A stretch of DNA of 64,000 bases from Planctomycetota bacterium (lineage in GTDB: Bacteria; Planctomycetota; JAJSAM01; JAJVHW01), in NCBI GenBank assembly GCA_021776825.1, contig JAJFFG010000076.1, positions 1 to 64,000 of the forward strand. Direction: 5' to 3'. Shown one piece after another: positions 17,516 to 26,083 of the stretch (position 1 is its first letter; the number at the start of each line of letters is the position of its first letter). A model generated the notes under the pieces. The model was not told where the DNA came from, made no database searches, and saw only the letters and a list, made by a program, of their open reading frames with translations. Position numbers and translations under genes: made by a program.

Positions 17516-18595
17516 CTACGGCGCCTCGCCGTCGACCAGCGTGCGCGGATGGAACGCGTACCAGGCGAACCAGTACATGCGCATCGGGACGAGCGGATCC
17601 GTGGGCTCAGCGCCCTCCTCGGTCTTCTGCCCGACGGTGAGCGTGTCGGCCTCGGGGTCGTACCGGAGTAGCAGCGTCGTCTCGCCGACGGTCTCGCGGA
17701 ACGCGAGGGGCTGCGTCCGCTCGGGCTTCTTGCGGTCGAGCGCGCGCTCCTTCAGGTGGCCGTGCGACCAGCACGCGGCCTGGCCGGCGACGACGACGCC
17801 CGTGACGACCTCCTTCACGGGCAGATGGTCCGAACGATGGGACGGCGGAAACAGGAGCTTCTCGCCCGCGTGGTACCGGGCGTACGGGTCGTTGTAGGCC
17901 GTCGCGGGCTTCGGCCCCTTCAGCACCTCGGTCGCGGGATGCGCCTCGCGCCAGGCGCCCCACGTCGTGTCGGTCACCTCGACGGCGCTGAACGTCTGAC
18001 CGGCCCGCGGCCCGGCGATGGCCGCCCCGCCGATCTGGGACCACAGCGACTGGGTCGCGCGGTCGTAGATGAGCACGTCGCTGTCCATCAGATAGCCGCT
18101 GACGCCGAACGTCGTCGTGACCTCGGGCTGCTTCGTTTCGTCGGAACCCACGGCTCCGAGCGTCCGGGAGATGGCGCTCCCGGACAGGCAGAGGGGTCAC
18201 CAGACGACGGCCAGGTGCACACCGCCGACGGTGTCGTTCGCGATCTCGTGACGGTCGAGGATGCGCACCGGATACGCGCGGGCCTCGTCGCCGATGGCGA
18301 TACCGAGCACGCGCTCGGAGTCGCGTAGACCGAGGCGCCGCCGGGCGGTGGCGTGCGACGCGTAGAAGACGGGCTTGTCGATCGCGACGATCACGTCGAT
18401 CGGGTGCCCGTCCTTCTGGATGCCCTTCTTCACGTCCTCACGCTTCACGGTGGCGGGGACCGTGTCGTCGCCGTCGATCCAGGCGTACCCGGAGCCGGGC
18501 AGGATCTTGTGCTTCGCGCGGCGCTCCTGGGCGAGGAGCGGCGGGACGATCAGCGCGGTCAGCAAGAGCGCGACCGGGACGACGAGCGACTTCAT
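17516..18595 (-). CDS. DUF3179 family protein with U-P-L-C motif, candidate selenoprotein
   Basis: Reading one in-frame UGA (18199-18197) as residue 133 yields 359 residues with a signal peptide (1-22) and a complete DUF3179 domain. GIQKDGHPIDVIVAIDKPVF and EARAYPVRILDRHEIANDTV lie before the UGA; FGVSGYLMDSDVLIYDRATQ and LWSQ lie after it. In DUF3179 proteins I recall, the central motif is W-C-P-L-C; here it reads W-U133-P-L-C136, so Sec replaces the first Cys of a CxxC pair. A perfect 9-bp hairpin starts 12 nt downstream. The function of the family is not known; the motif suggests thiol redox or metal chemistry outside the cytoplasm. ATG 18595 has GGAGGAA upstream. Reading it as two separate genes would cut the domain in half. 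Confidence 0.86.
18162..18185 (-). promoter_or_regulatory. Candidate SECIS hairpin of the DUF3179 gene
   Basis: GTCCGGGAG and CTCCCGGAC form a perfect 9-bp stem with the 6-nt loop CGCCAT at nt 21-26 after the UGA. The loop lacks the GGU of the E. coli type but the position is right for a bacterial SECIS. The hairpin lies within coding sequence. Confidence 0.5.
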
Positions 18596-19212
18596 GGTCA
18601 GGGTTCCTCCAGCGCGCCGAACCGGCAACCGGGTCGGTGGCATTCCGGGCGCGTTCAGGAAGTCGCCGGTCGCGAGACCGCGCGCGATCAGCGCGGCCTG
18701 CAGTCCACGGCGACGCGGCCCCCCGCCGCCAGCGCGCGGTGGAGGCGGTACGCCACGCGTCCGGACGCGAGGCGCGTGGTGAGCTGCTCGGTCATATGCG
18801 GATGGGCGGAGGCGCTGATGGGGGAAGCGTAGCCCGGATCTCCTGCGACGTCGTCGTCGCTGCGGGGTGGGTCAGGAGACCCACCCGTACGCTGAGCGAC
18901 GGTCCCGGCGTGGCCGGGATGGTGAGCGACGGTGCCGCGCAGCGGCAGGAGGGGCGTCCAGTGGGCGGCCCGACACGAGAGAACGCGGAGCACCGGCGTG
19001 AGCCGCCGCGGAGGGGCCCGCCCCGGCCACTCCCGTCGGGCGGACTCGGCTCGGCGGCCTCTCGGATGCCTCCTTGCTCGCGTCGCACCGTGCGACGACG
19101 TCGTCGCCGAGTCGGGCATAGACTGGGTGCCCCGCTGGACCACGCGTGAACCGATTCTGCGTCGGCCGGCATTTCTCCTGTCGTGCGACGGCGACTCCGT
19201 CTGCACGCCGTC
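18596..19212. other. Intergenic region with a perfect GC-rich hairpin
   Basis: This 617-nt space lies between the divergent DUF3179 and sigma-fusion genes. It contains a perfect 9-bp palindrome GGGTGGGTC-AGGA-GACCCACCC at 18865-18886 of the same style as those at 50603 and 51055. A leftward 35-codon ORF (18688-18795, ATG start) has good codon bias but no ribosome site, and I do not call it a gene. No other coding signal is convincing. Confidence 0.5.
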
Positions 19213-21969
19213 ATGAAGGACTCCGTGCCCACCGTCTCGATCGAGCAGCTCTTGGCCCACCGGGCGTGGGTGCGCGCTCTGGCGCGTCGACTCGTCTCGT
19301 CCGACGCCGAGGCCGACGACGTCGAGCAGGACACCTGGCTCGCCGCGCTGCGCTCGCCGCCGCGCGAGGGTCGCGTACGCGGCTGGCTCGCCAAGGTCGT
19401 CCACAACGCGGTGCGACAGCGCGCGCGATCGGATGGCCGGCGGGCGCACTGGGAGGGACGTCTCGACGCGCCGGCTCCGGTCGACGCCGCAGTCGAGGTC
19501 GTGGCGCGGGCGGAGATGCACCAGCGTCTCGTGCGCGCCGTGATGGCGCTCGACGAGCCGTACCGCGCGACCGTGCTGCTGCGCTTCTTCGACGAGCTGC
19601 CGCCGCGGGAGGTCGCGGTGCGACTCGGCGTTCCGGTCGAGACCGTGCGGACGCGGACGCGGCGCGCGCTGATGCAGCTGCGGCACCGCCTCGACCGTGA
19701 GCACGACGGCGATCGACGCGCGTGGTGTCTCGCGCTGCTGCCGCTTGCGAAGCGCGCCGAACTGACGGCAACCGCCGGAACGATGGGGGTGCTGGCCATG
19801 GGTGCAGCGACGAAGTGGGTGGCGGGCGGTGCGGTCGTGATCCTGTTGGCCGGTCTGGCGTGGCAGACGTTTGACGATCCGGCCGGGCCCGTGCCCGCAT
19901 CCGAGCCACCGGCGGAGCAAGCGGCGCGCCCAGGCGGTGCTGGAGATCCTCCGGAGCGCGCACGCGTGCGCACCGGCACGCCGCCCCCCGAGGCGACGAC
20001 CCCTGAGATCGAGGTACCCGTCGCGGCGGAGACGCGGACGGTGCGGGTCACGTTGCACGACGAGCACGGCGAGGGCCTCCGTGGGGCCGATGTACTGCTG
20101 GTCAGCGGCGACGAGGTGCTCGGTCGCGGCGTGACGCGTTCGACCGGCGAAGTCGGGATCGAGGCACCGGACGGGGCGTTGCGCGTCGTCGCGTCACCGG
20201 CGCTCCGGCCGCTCGTGATCGGGCGCATCGGCGCGGCGGAGAACGAGGTCGTGCTGCACTCGTCGGCTGGACACGAGATCGCGGGCGTCCTGCGTGTCGA
20301 TGGTGCGGCGCCGCCGCCTCGAACCTGGATCCGGCTGGCACTGTCCCGTCCCCACACGGTCTTCGCGGAGCTTCCGGCATCCGTCTGGAAGGCGCTTGGT
20401 CGCGACGTCGGTCCGGCGAAGGTCGGCGGGCACGTCGGGCCCGAGGGGCGCTTCCACTTCCGCGGCCTGCCACACGACGGCGCGGCGACGATCCTGCTGC
20501 ACGTGGCGACCGTCGAGCGCGAGTCGGGGCAGCGCGAGGTGCCGGTCACGATCCCGGACCGGACAGTTGTCATCGACGCCGTGACCCTGCCCATCGTGCG
20601 CGGCCGCGTCGTGAACTCGGACGGCTCGGTCGCTTCCGACGCGCACGTGTGGCTGCGCAGCGAGGGACCGAAGGGCCAGGAGCACATGGGATTCCGGGCC
20701 AGCGCGGACGGTCGCTTCGAGGTGCGCATGGCGGACGTTGCTTGCACATCGGCGGTGCTGCAGATCGTTGGCTCCGAGGGCGTGGGCTGGCGCGAGGTCC
20801 CGCTCGATCCTCCGCCGCGCGGCGAGCGTGATCTGGGGGACGTTGCGTTGTCCGAGACGCGCCGCGTGGAGGTGCGGGTGCACGCGGCGGGCAGGCCTGT
20901 CGAGGGCGCGGTCGTCGTTCGGCAGGGCGCCCAGAAGAGTGCGACGACCAAGGCCGATGGCACGACGCACGTGACCGTTGACCAGGGACGGCGTGAGATC
21001 TGGGTGGGAGGCCTCGGCTTCGTGCCGGTCCTGGTCACCGTCGAGGCCGGTGAGGCCGGCCCGCTTCACGTCCGGTTGAAGCCCGACACTCTCGTGCGCA
21101 TCCAGGTCCTGAGACACGAGACGGAGAACCCGCCGACTGGTCTCTTCGTGATCGCCTCGGTGCCCGAGGGGTCCGTCGGTCGCTCGTTCACCGATGCCGA
21201 CGGTGCCGCGGGCGCGACCGGCCCACTGGACGGGGCGCGGCGCGGAGCCACGTGGCTGCTCGAGCCCGACGACGAGGACCGGCTGATCGTGGCCGGCCTG
21301 AGCGCGGACGCGGAAGTCCGGATCGCGCTGGTCGATGTCACGGGCGTGGTGCACGCCGAGCAGCAGATCACGCCGATGGCGGGTCGGCCCGTCGACCTCG
21401 AGTTCGCCGAACTCACTGCCGGGCGCATGCTCGCGGGGACCGTGCTGGGTCCGGGCGGCACGCCGGTGGACGCGGCGCACGTCTCGGTGGCCGTATCGCG
21501 GCCCGGGGCGCCGGCCACGGACCTGCCGCGCTGGATCGGCTCCTCCCTCTCGACGACGACCGACGCCGAAGGCCGCTACTCGCTCGGACCGATCCACGCC
21601 GAGCGCGCCTCGTTGCGCGTAATCGCGGCCGGTCTCGCGACGGCCGTGGTGCCGCGCGTCGGCAAGAGCGGTCCCGATGTCACGCTCAGCGCGGCGCAGG
21701 AGGTCACGGTGCGCGTGGTCGATGACCGCGGCACGGTCGTCAGTGATGCCGTCGTCTCGTTCAGCGATCCTGAGCTCGGCACGTATCCGGAACCGCCGCG
21801 AGCGCGCCTCGCCCGCAGAACCGACGAGGGCACGTACACGCTGCGCGACGTCCCCCCGCGGATCGTCGAGATCGCCGTGAAGGTCGCGGGCGTCCGATAT
21901 CAGTTCGAGCACGACGGCCGTAAGGGGACGGCGCGCTTCGAGGTGCCCTCAGCGGTGGACGGAGACTGA
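19213..21969 (+). CDS. ECF-like sigma factor fused to membrane anchor and carboxypeptidase-regulatory-like repeats
   Basis: A 918-residue fusion. Residues 1-170 are a sigma-70/ECF module: sigma2 (LARRLVSSDAEADDVEQDTWLAAL with RVRGWLAKVVHNAVRQRAR) and sigma4 (ALDEPYRATVLLRFFDELPPREVAVRLGVPVETV). A transmembrane helix (about 196-212) follows, then an Ala/Pro-rich linker and at least six beta-sandwich repeats of carboxypeptidase-regulatory/SdrD-B type (motifs such as RGRVVNSDGSVASDAHVWL and TTDAEGRYSLGPI). The sigma part should face the cytoplasm and the repeats the outside, suggesting a membrane-tethered regulator released or gated by an envelope signal; this is inference. ATG 19213 fits the sigma2 start. 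Such fusions are known in planctomycetes. Confidence 0.85.
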   Translation: MKDSVPTVSIEQLLAHRAWVRALARRLVSSDAEADDVEQDTWLAALRSPPREGRVRGWLAKVVHNAVRQRARSDGRRAHWEGRLDAPAPVDAAVEVVARAEMHQRLVRAVMALDEPYRATVLLRFFDELPPREVAVRLGVPVETVRTRTRRALMQLRHRLDREHDGDRRAWCLALLPLAKRAELTATAGTMGVLAMGAATKWVAGGAVVILLAGLAWQTFDDPAGPVPASEPPAEQAARPGGAGDPPERARVRTGTPPPEATTPEIEVPVAAETRTVRVTLHDEHGEGLRGADVLLVSGDEVLGRGVTRSTGEVGIEAPDGALRVVASPALRPLVIGRIGAAENEVVLHSSAGHEIAGVLRVDGAAPPPRTWIRLALSRPHTVFAELPASVWKALGRDVGPAKVGGHVGPEGRFHFRGLPHDGAATILLHVATVERESGQREVPVTIPDRTVVIDAVTLPIVRGRVVNSDGSVASDAHVWLRSEGPKGQEHMGFRASADGRFEVRMADVACTSAVLQIVGSEGVGWREVPLDPPPRGERDLGDVALSETRRVEVRVHAAGRPVEGAVVVRQGAQKSATTKADGTTHVTVDQGRREIWVGGLGFVPVLVTVEAGEAGPLHVRLKPDTLVRIQVLRHETENPPTGLFVIASVPEGSVGRSFTDADGAAGATGPLDGARRGATWLLEPDDEDRLIVAGLSADAEVRIALVDVTGVVHAEQQITPMAGRPVDLEFAELTAGRMLAGTVLGPGGTPVDAAHVSVAVSRPGAPATDLPRWIGSSLSTTTDAEGRYSLGPIHAERASLRVIAAGLATAVVPRVGKSGPDVTLSAAQEVTVRVVDDRGTVVSDAVVSFSDPELGTYPEPPRARLARRTDEGTYTLRDVPPRIVEIAVKVAGVRYQFEHDGRKGTARFEVPSAVDGD

Positions 21970-22075
21970 CCCCGTCGCGGCGCACCGCCACGATGTGCGT
22001 GCTATCGTCCAGGCTCGCAGAGGGTCGCGGCAGCGTGGCCCACGCATTGCGCCCGTCGAGCCGAGGAGCTCCATC

Positions 22076-22975
22076 ATGCGTACCCTGTTCGCCTGCCTGA
22101 TCGCACTCGTTCTGGCCTCTCCAGCGTTGACCTCTTCGGCGCTGGCCGCCGGCGACGTCTCCGTCGTTCTCAACGGCCGTGTTCTGCGCGTCGTCGGAGA
22201 CGACCAGCCGAACGCCTTGGACATCGTGTCCGGCGCCGAGAACGGCGAGATCGCCCTGATCGGGATCGACGGAATCACCGTCAACGGCTTCGCGCGTCTG
22301 AACTTCGCCGGCGTCGGCACGCTCAACCTGGCCATGGGCGCGGGCAGCGACGATGTCCTCATCGCCGACCTGCTGCTCCTGCGCGACTTGCGCGTCCGCA
22401 TGGAGGACGGTCACGACGTGCTCGTCGTCGAGAACACGGTCGTCCGTCGCCGGATGACGTTCGATGGCGGCGACGGCCACGACCGCTTCACGGCTCGCGC
22501 AGGCTGCGTCTTCCGCCGCTCGATCCGCGCGAACGGTCGTGACGGCCAGGACGAGTTCGTGCTGCGCGACACGCGTGTGCTCGGCCGTGTGCGGCTCGCC
22601 ACGGGTGACGGCAACGACCTCGTCGTCATCGATCGCTCGGCGTTCAACCGGTTCGCCATGGTCAACATCCGGACTGGTGAGGACGCCGACGAGGTGCGCA
22701 TCCAGCACAGCGTGTTCTTCCTGAACGTGAACGTGAGCATGGGTGACGGCGACGACTACACGTACCTGCACGACGTCGACTTCGAGGAGGACTTCGATCT
22801 CGAGGCCGGGCGCGACGACGACGATGTGCATGTCGACCATGTCGACTTCGACGAGGATGTCGAGCTCGACGGCGGCTCCGGCCACGACCGGCTCGAGCTC
22901 GACGGCCACGTCGAGTTTCCCGACGACCACGATGATCACGACGTGGAGCTCCGCCGGTTCGAGCACCGCAGCTAG
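22076..22975 (+). CDS. Secreted acidic RTX-like repeat protein
   Basis: A 299-residue protein with a signal peptide (1-24) and a series of about eight approximately 24-residue repeats whose core is G-x-G-x-D (GAGSDDVLI, GGDGHDRFTA, TGDGNDLVVI, MGDGDDYTYL, GGSGHDRLEL). These resemble calcium-binding RTX/haemolysin nonapeptides stacked as a beta-roll or beta-helix. The C-terminal third becomes extremely Asp/His-rich (DDDDVHVDHVDFDEDVELDG). A calcium- or metal-binding surface protein is likely; no catalytic motif is seen. ATG 22076 follows GAGGAG. Its TAG stop is the first part of a REP-like palindrome. Confidence 0.78.
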   Translation: MRTLFACLIALVLASPALTSSALAAGDVSVVLNGRVLRVVGDDQPNALDIVSGAENGEIALIGIDGITVNGFARLNFAGVGTLNLAMGAGSDDVLIADLLLLRDLRVRMEDGHDVLVVENTVVRRRMTFDGGDGHDRFTARAGCVFRRSIRANGRDGQDEFVLRDTRVLGRVRLATGDGNDLVVIDRSAFNRFAMVNIRTGEDADEVRIQHSVFFLNVNVSMGDGDDYTYLHDVDFEEDFDLEAGRDDDDVHVDHVDFDEDVELDGGSGHDRLELDGHVEFPDDHDDHDVELRRFEHRS

Positions 22976-23034
22976 CAGCCTGTCGGTGTGTCGGCGTCGC
23001 CGTGCGGGAGACCGTCGGGGCGACAGGCTGCTAG
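22972..23034. repeat. REP-like palindrome with 14-bp perfect terminal arms
   Basis: CTAGCAGCCTGTCG at 22972-22985 is the exact reverse complement of CGACAGGCTGCTAG at 23021-23034. It starts inside the stop codon of the RTX-like gene and could also terminate transcription. The terminal sequence recurs at 23106 and 36680. Confidence 0.7.
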
Positions 23035-23105
23035 TTAGAGCATCCGCCGGGCACGAGCGTCGGAGTGTCCCGAGGATGTCCCGAGGAGGCCCAGTCGGCC
23101 TATCG

Positions 23106-23157
23106 CTAGCAGGCTGTCGCGCCAACACGCGCGGCCCGTCGAGGCCGCAACTCCGAC
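23106..23157 (-). repeat. Dispersed REP-like element, copy 1
   Basis: The minus strand of 23106-23157 matches 36632-36683 on the plus strand at 46 of 52 positions by eye. Both copies begin GTCGGAGTTGCGGC and end with a GACAGCC-GCTAG type terminus. It lies next to the palindrome at 22972, in the space between convergent genes. Confidence 0.65.
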
Positions 23158-23163
23158 GCCCCG

Positions 23164-23751
23164 CTACGGCTCGACGCGCAGGCCCATCTCGGCCAGCAGG
23201 ACGGCCGCTTCCGGCAGGTTCAGCCGTGCGCCGCCCGCGCGCGTCGTGCGGGGATCGAACGCGTACGACTGCGCCTCGCGAAGGTCCGCCTTGCGCAGGT
23301 CCGCGCCGTCGAAGCGCGCGCCGCGTAGATCGCTTCCGCGGAGGTCCGCGCCCTGCAGCACGGCGCCGGAGAACAGGGCGTTGCGCAGCCGGCAACGGCG
23401 CAGCACGATCCCGGTCAGGTCCAGCTCGAGGAACGACGCGTCGTCCAGCATGCAGTCTTCGAGTTCGAGCAGGCGGAGCGACGCCGCTGCGACCCAGTCG
23501 ACTCCACGCAACTTACAGTGTCGGAAGCGAACGCCCTGCGCGCGGAGGCCGTCGAGGCGCACCAGCGAGAGGTCGCACTCCTCGAACGTGCAGTCGAGCA
23601 GCGTCCAGTGATCGAGCACCGCGGCCTGCAGCCGACACCCGCGGAAGACACAGTCCGTCAGGGTCTTCGAAGGCAACTCGGCTTCGTCGAGCTCCAGCCC
23701 TTCGAACTCCTCGTCGTAGAGGTCGAGGGCGGTGGGATCGTCAAGCAGCAC
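23164..23751 (-). CDS. Pentapeptide repeat protein
   Basis: A 195-residue protein built of pentapeptide repeats of the A(D/N)Lxx type, clearest at residues 115-160 (GAVLQGADLRGSDLRGARFDGADLRKADLREA, quoted here only as a repeat series) and more degenerate with Cys in place of Ala earlier (CVFRGCRLQAAVLD, CTFEECDLSLV). Such proteins fold as a right-handed quadrilateral beta-helix; members include DNA mimics that bind gyrase, but most have unknown roles. There is no signal peptide. The start appears to be GTG 23751; the following LDDPTALDLYDEEFE is acidic. Confidence 0.85.
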   Translation of the reverse strand: MLLDDPTALDLYDEEFEGLELDEAELPSKTLTDCVFRGCRLQAAVLDHWTLLDCTFEECDLSLVRLDGLRAQGVRFRHCKLRGVDWVAAASLRLLELEDCMLDDASFLELDLTGIVLRRCRLRNALFSGAVLQGADLRGSDLRGARFDGADLRKADLREAQSYAFDPRTTRAGGARLNLPEAAVLLAEMGLRVEP

Positions 23752-23835
23752 GCGCTCAGCGTACGGCCGTCGCGAACGAACCGCGAGCGCCGCGGACGGT
23801 TCGGCAGGTAGAAGAGGTGGACGAGGAGGAGCGGC

Positions 23836-24462
23836 TTGGCCAGCGATCGGAAGTGCCCGAACTGCGGTGCGCGTCTAGCGCGCGCGAAGGAGCGGTTCTG
23901 CGGATTCTGCGGTCACGAGATGCCGCGCTCCGACGTGGTCCGTGCGGCGCCGACGGGTCCGTATGGCGACCTGCCGTCGCGCTTCCGTGCGCTGAGCGAG
24001 CACAATCGGCTGCAGGAGATGATGGAGATCCACGTCTCAGAGACCGGGCCGTCGATGCAGTACGGCTGCTTGGTCGTCTTTGGTGTGATCTTCGCGCTCG
24101 GCGCGCTGCCCGTGTTCATCGGGTTCGCGGCCATGATGGGACCGCTCGCCCTCTTCCCCCTCGCGTTCATCGGGGTCGGCGTGGCGATCTCGATCTGGGG
24201 CCTCACCAAGTACCTGGCGTTCAAGAACGCCCCGATGGAGCGGTACCTCGCCGTCGTGGTCGGGGAGCGTCAGCACGTGTCGGGCGGCGGTCACAACTCG
24301 TCGTCGAGCACCAGCTACCACGTGACGATCGAGCTCGAAGATGGCGAGCGCGAGGAGTACCGGACATCGGGCAAGATCCTCGGTCGCGTCTCACCCGGTG
24401 ACATCGGCGTGGCGCACGTGAAGGGCGGCCACCTGCTCGGCTTCGCGCGCGCCGTCGTCTGA
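23836..24462 (+). CDS. Zinc-ribbon membrane protein
   Basis: A 208-residue protein with an N-terminal Cys4 zinc ribbon (KCPNCGARLARAKERFCGFCG, residues 6-26), a short linker, two transmembrane helices (about 74-98 and 100-130), and a C-terminal soluble beta domain of about 70 residues (YHVTIELEDGEREEYRT). The layout is typical of small bacterial zinc-ribbon membrane proteins of unknown role. The start is TTG 23836, preceded by GAGGAGGAG, because no ATG is available upstream of the first zinc knuckle. Confidence 0.75.
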   Translation: MASDRKCPNCGARLARAKERFCGFCGHEMPRSDVVRAAPTGPYGDLPSRFRALSEHNRLQEMMEIHVSETGPSMQYGCLVVFGVIFALGALPVFIGFAAMMGPLALFPLAFIGVGVAISIWGLTKYLAFKNAPMERYLAVVVGERQHVSGGGHNSSSSTSYHVTIELEDGEREEYRTSGKILGRVSPGDIGVAHVKGGHLLGFARAVV

Positions 24463-24487
24463 GCAGGTGGCCGCTTCGGGTGAGCGA

Positions 24488-25339
24488 TCAGTAGGCGTGG
24501 ATGCGCGCCTGACGACGTAGGTCGGCACCCGTCAGGGAACCGTCCGCCACGCGTCGGAGATCCGCGACCGGCACGCGGATCGTCAGCACGGTCCGCGGTG
24601 CTCTCCCGCCCGAGCCGAACGCGTTGGCGTATTGGAAGTAGAGGCGTGCCGCATCCGTGCGCTGCTCGCCCGGTGATCCGTTCGTGTCGACCCAGCCGCT
24701 GAGGCGCTTGCCGGACGGCGTGATGGCCGCGGTCGAGCGGTTCGCACCGCCGACCACGATCACGGTGATGTGCTCATTGGCGGCCAGGCCGGCGATGCGC
24801 CCGCCGAAGCGGCCGAGCTGTTCGAGAATCTCGTCCTCGAGCGCCTCGACCTTCCCAGCGTCGTAGAGGTCCTTGGACTGCGCTGCCGAAGCGGCAGGCG
24901 GGCGACCCTCGACATCGGCGAGGACGCGGTCCCACAGCGTCGTCTCCTTCGGCTTCTCGCCCGTGTCGGTCTTCTCGGGGCCCGGTGCGACGGCATCGCT
25001 CGTCCGGAGCACGAACGTGGCTCCCGCCCCCGCGATGTGGAACGCCTCGCCGGACTGGGGATTGGCGCCGTAGACGTGCCCGACCATCGTGAACGAGCCC
25101 GCGCCCGAGCGCTTCGAGCCGACACCGAAGGCCTCCTGGAGCAGGATGCGCCGCATCACCTCCAGGTCGCGCTGGAGCTCACCGACCTCGGCGGGCGGCG
25201 CCATGGCGCGGGCGGCTTCCATCGCGCCCTGCTCTTGCGCAATGGCCTCCCTCATGGCGGAGTGGCGATAGGAGAGGCTGCCGACGGCGGCAACGACGAG
25301 GGCGATCACGGCGGCGGTCCACGGAACGATCTTGCGCAT
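24488..25339 (-). CDS. Single-pass membrane protein linked to a sigma/anti-sigma pair
   Basis: A 283-residue protein with an N-terminal transmembrane helix (6-22), a helical, probably coiled-coil region (25-75), a linker, and a C-terminal domain (about 170-283) containing ITVIVVGGANRSTAAITP and a beta-rich end. I do not recognise the family. It begins 12 nt after the anti-sigma gene stop and is the last gene of a leftward sigma, anti-sigma, membrane-protein set, suggesting a part in the same signal pathway or a target of it. Confidence 0.65.
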   Translation of the reverse strand: MRKIVPWTAAVIALVVAAVGSLSYRHSAMREAIAQEQGAMEAARAMAPPAEVGELQRDLEVMRRILLQEAFGVGSKRSGAGSFTMVGHVYGANPQSGEAFHIAGAGATFVLRTSDAVAPGPEKTDTGEKPKETTLWDRVLADVEGRPPAASAAQSKDLYDAGKVEALEDEILEQLGRFGGRIAGLAANEHITVIVVGGANRSTAAITPSGKRLSGWVDTNGSPGEQRTDAARLYFQYANAFGSGGRAPRTVLTIRVPVADLRRVADGSLTGADLRRQARIHAY

Positions 25340-25351
25340 CTGTCTGTCCTC

Positions 25352-26059
25352 CTAACGGGCGTCGCGCAGCACGGGGAGTGCGGCGACGCGATCGACCATC
25401 TCGTCTTGGATGCGACGGGTCAGCAGGAGACCCTCGCGGATGTTCGCGATCTCTTCGGAGAGCGCGAACGCGTGCCCGTCGGCGCGCAGTTCGTTCCAGC
25501 GCGTGATCTCGCCCAGGGCTCCGTCGAGCCGGGCGTCGCGCGTCATCAGCCAGTCGGCGAGGTCGGCCAGCGCTGGCTCCATCGCCTGTTCGACGGCGCG
25601 GGCGCGCGCCGCGGGATCGAGGACATCGCGGAGCGCCTCGCGCTCGGCCGGCGTGATCGCTGGTCGGGCGGAGGCCTGGCCTCCGGGCAGGGCGAACGCG
25701 ATCCGCAACTCGCCATCCGCCGCCTCGACGCGCGTGCCGAAGAGCGCGAGGCAGCCGACTGCCGCGAGCAGAGCCGCGGCGACGCGCGTGGCGGTGCGCA
25801 GGATGCGCATGCTCCGACCGGGTCCAGCCGCAGGCCCGCGACCGAGCGCGAGTACCGAGCGGACGTCCACGGGAGGGGGGAGCTGGTCGTCTCCTTCGTC
25901 GTCGAGTGATGCCAGCGCGGTCAGCCCCTCGCGCGCCTCGTCCGCGACCGCGCGACACGTCGTGCAGTGGGCGAGGTGCGCCTCCACCTCCGGCGCGTAC
26001 GGCGACGGCTCGGCGTCGAGCGCGTCGGCGAGGCGGTTCTGAATGTCGCGACAGGTCAT
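25352..26059 (-). CDS. Anti-sigma factor with zinc-binding ZAS domain
   Basis: A 235-residue membrane protein. The N-terminal 40 residues carry the ZAS signature: Cys3, then His28-x3-Cys32-x2-Cys35 (EAHLAHCTTC). A transmembrane helix near 92-112 separates this cytoplasmic part from an extracytoplasmic helical domain (about 120-235). ZAS proteins hold an ECF sigma factor inactive until a signal triggers release. It lies 24 nt downstream of the ECF sigma gene at 26084, its expected partner. ATG 26059 is the only good start before Cys3. Confidence 0.86.
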   Translation of the reverse strand: MTCRDIQNRLADALDAEPSPYAPEVEAHLAHCTTCRAVADEAREGLTALASLDDEGDDQLPPPVDVRSVLALGRGPAAGPGRSMRILRTATRVAAALLAAVGCLALFGTRVEAADGELRIAFALPGGQASARPAITPAEREALRDVLDPAARARAVEQAMEPALADLADWLMTRDARLDGALGEITRWNELRADGHAFALSEEIANIREGLLLTRRIQDEMVDRVAALPVLRDAR

Positions 26060-26083
26060 GACGTCTCCTCAGAGGCTGGATTG

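Noticed and set aside
18688..18795. A 35-codon leftward ORF in the spacer before the sigma-fusion gene.
   Set aside because: Good codon bias but no ribosome site and no recognised similarity.
18688..21912. Long leftward ORFs opposite the sigma-fusion gene.
   Set aside because: Shadow frames with no recognisable domains; the plus-strand gene has clear sigma motifs.
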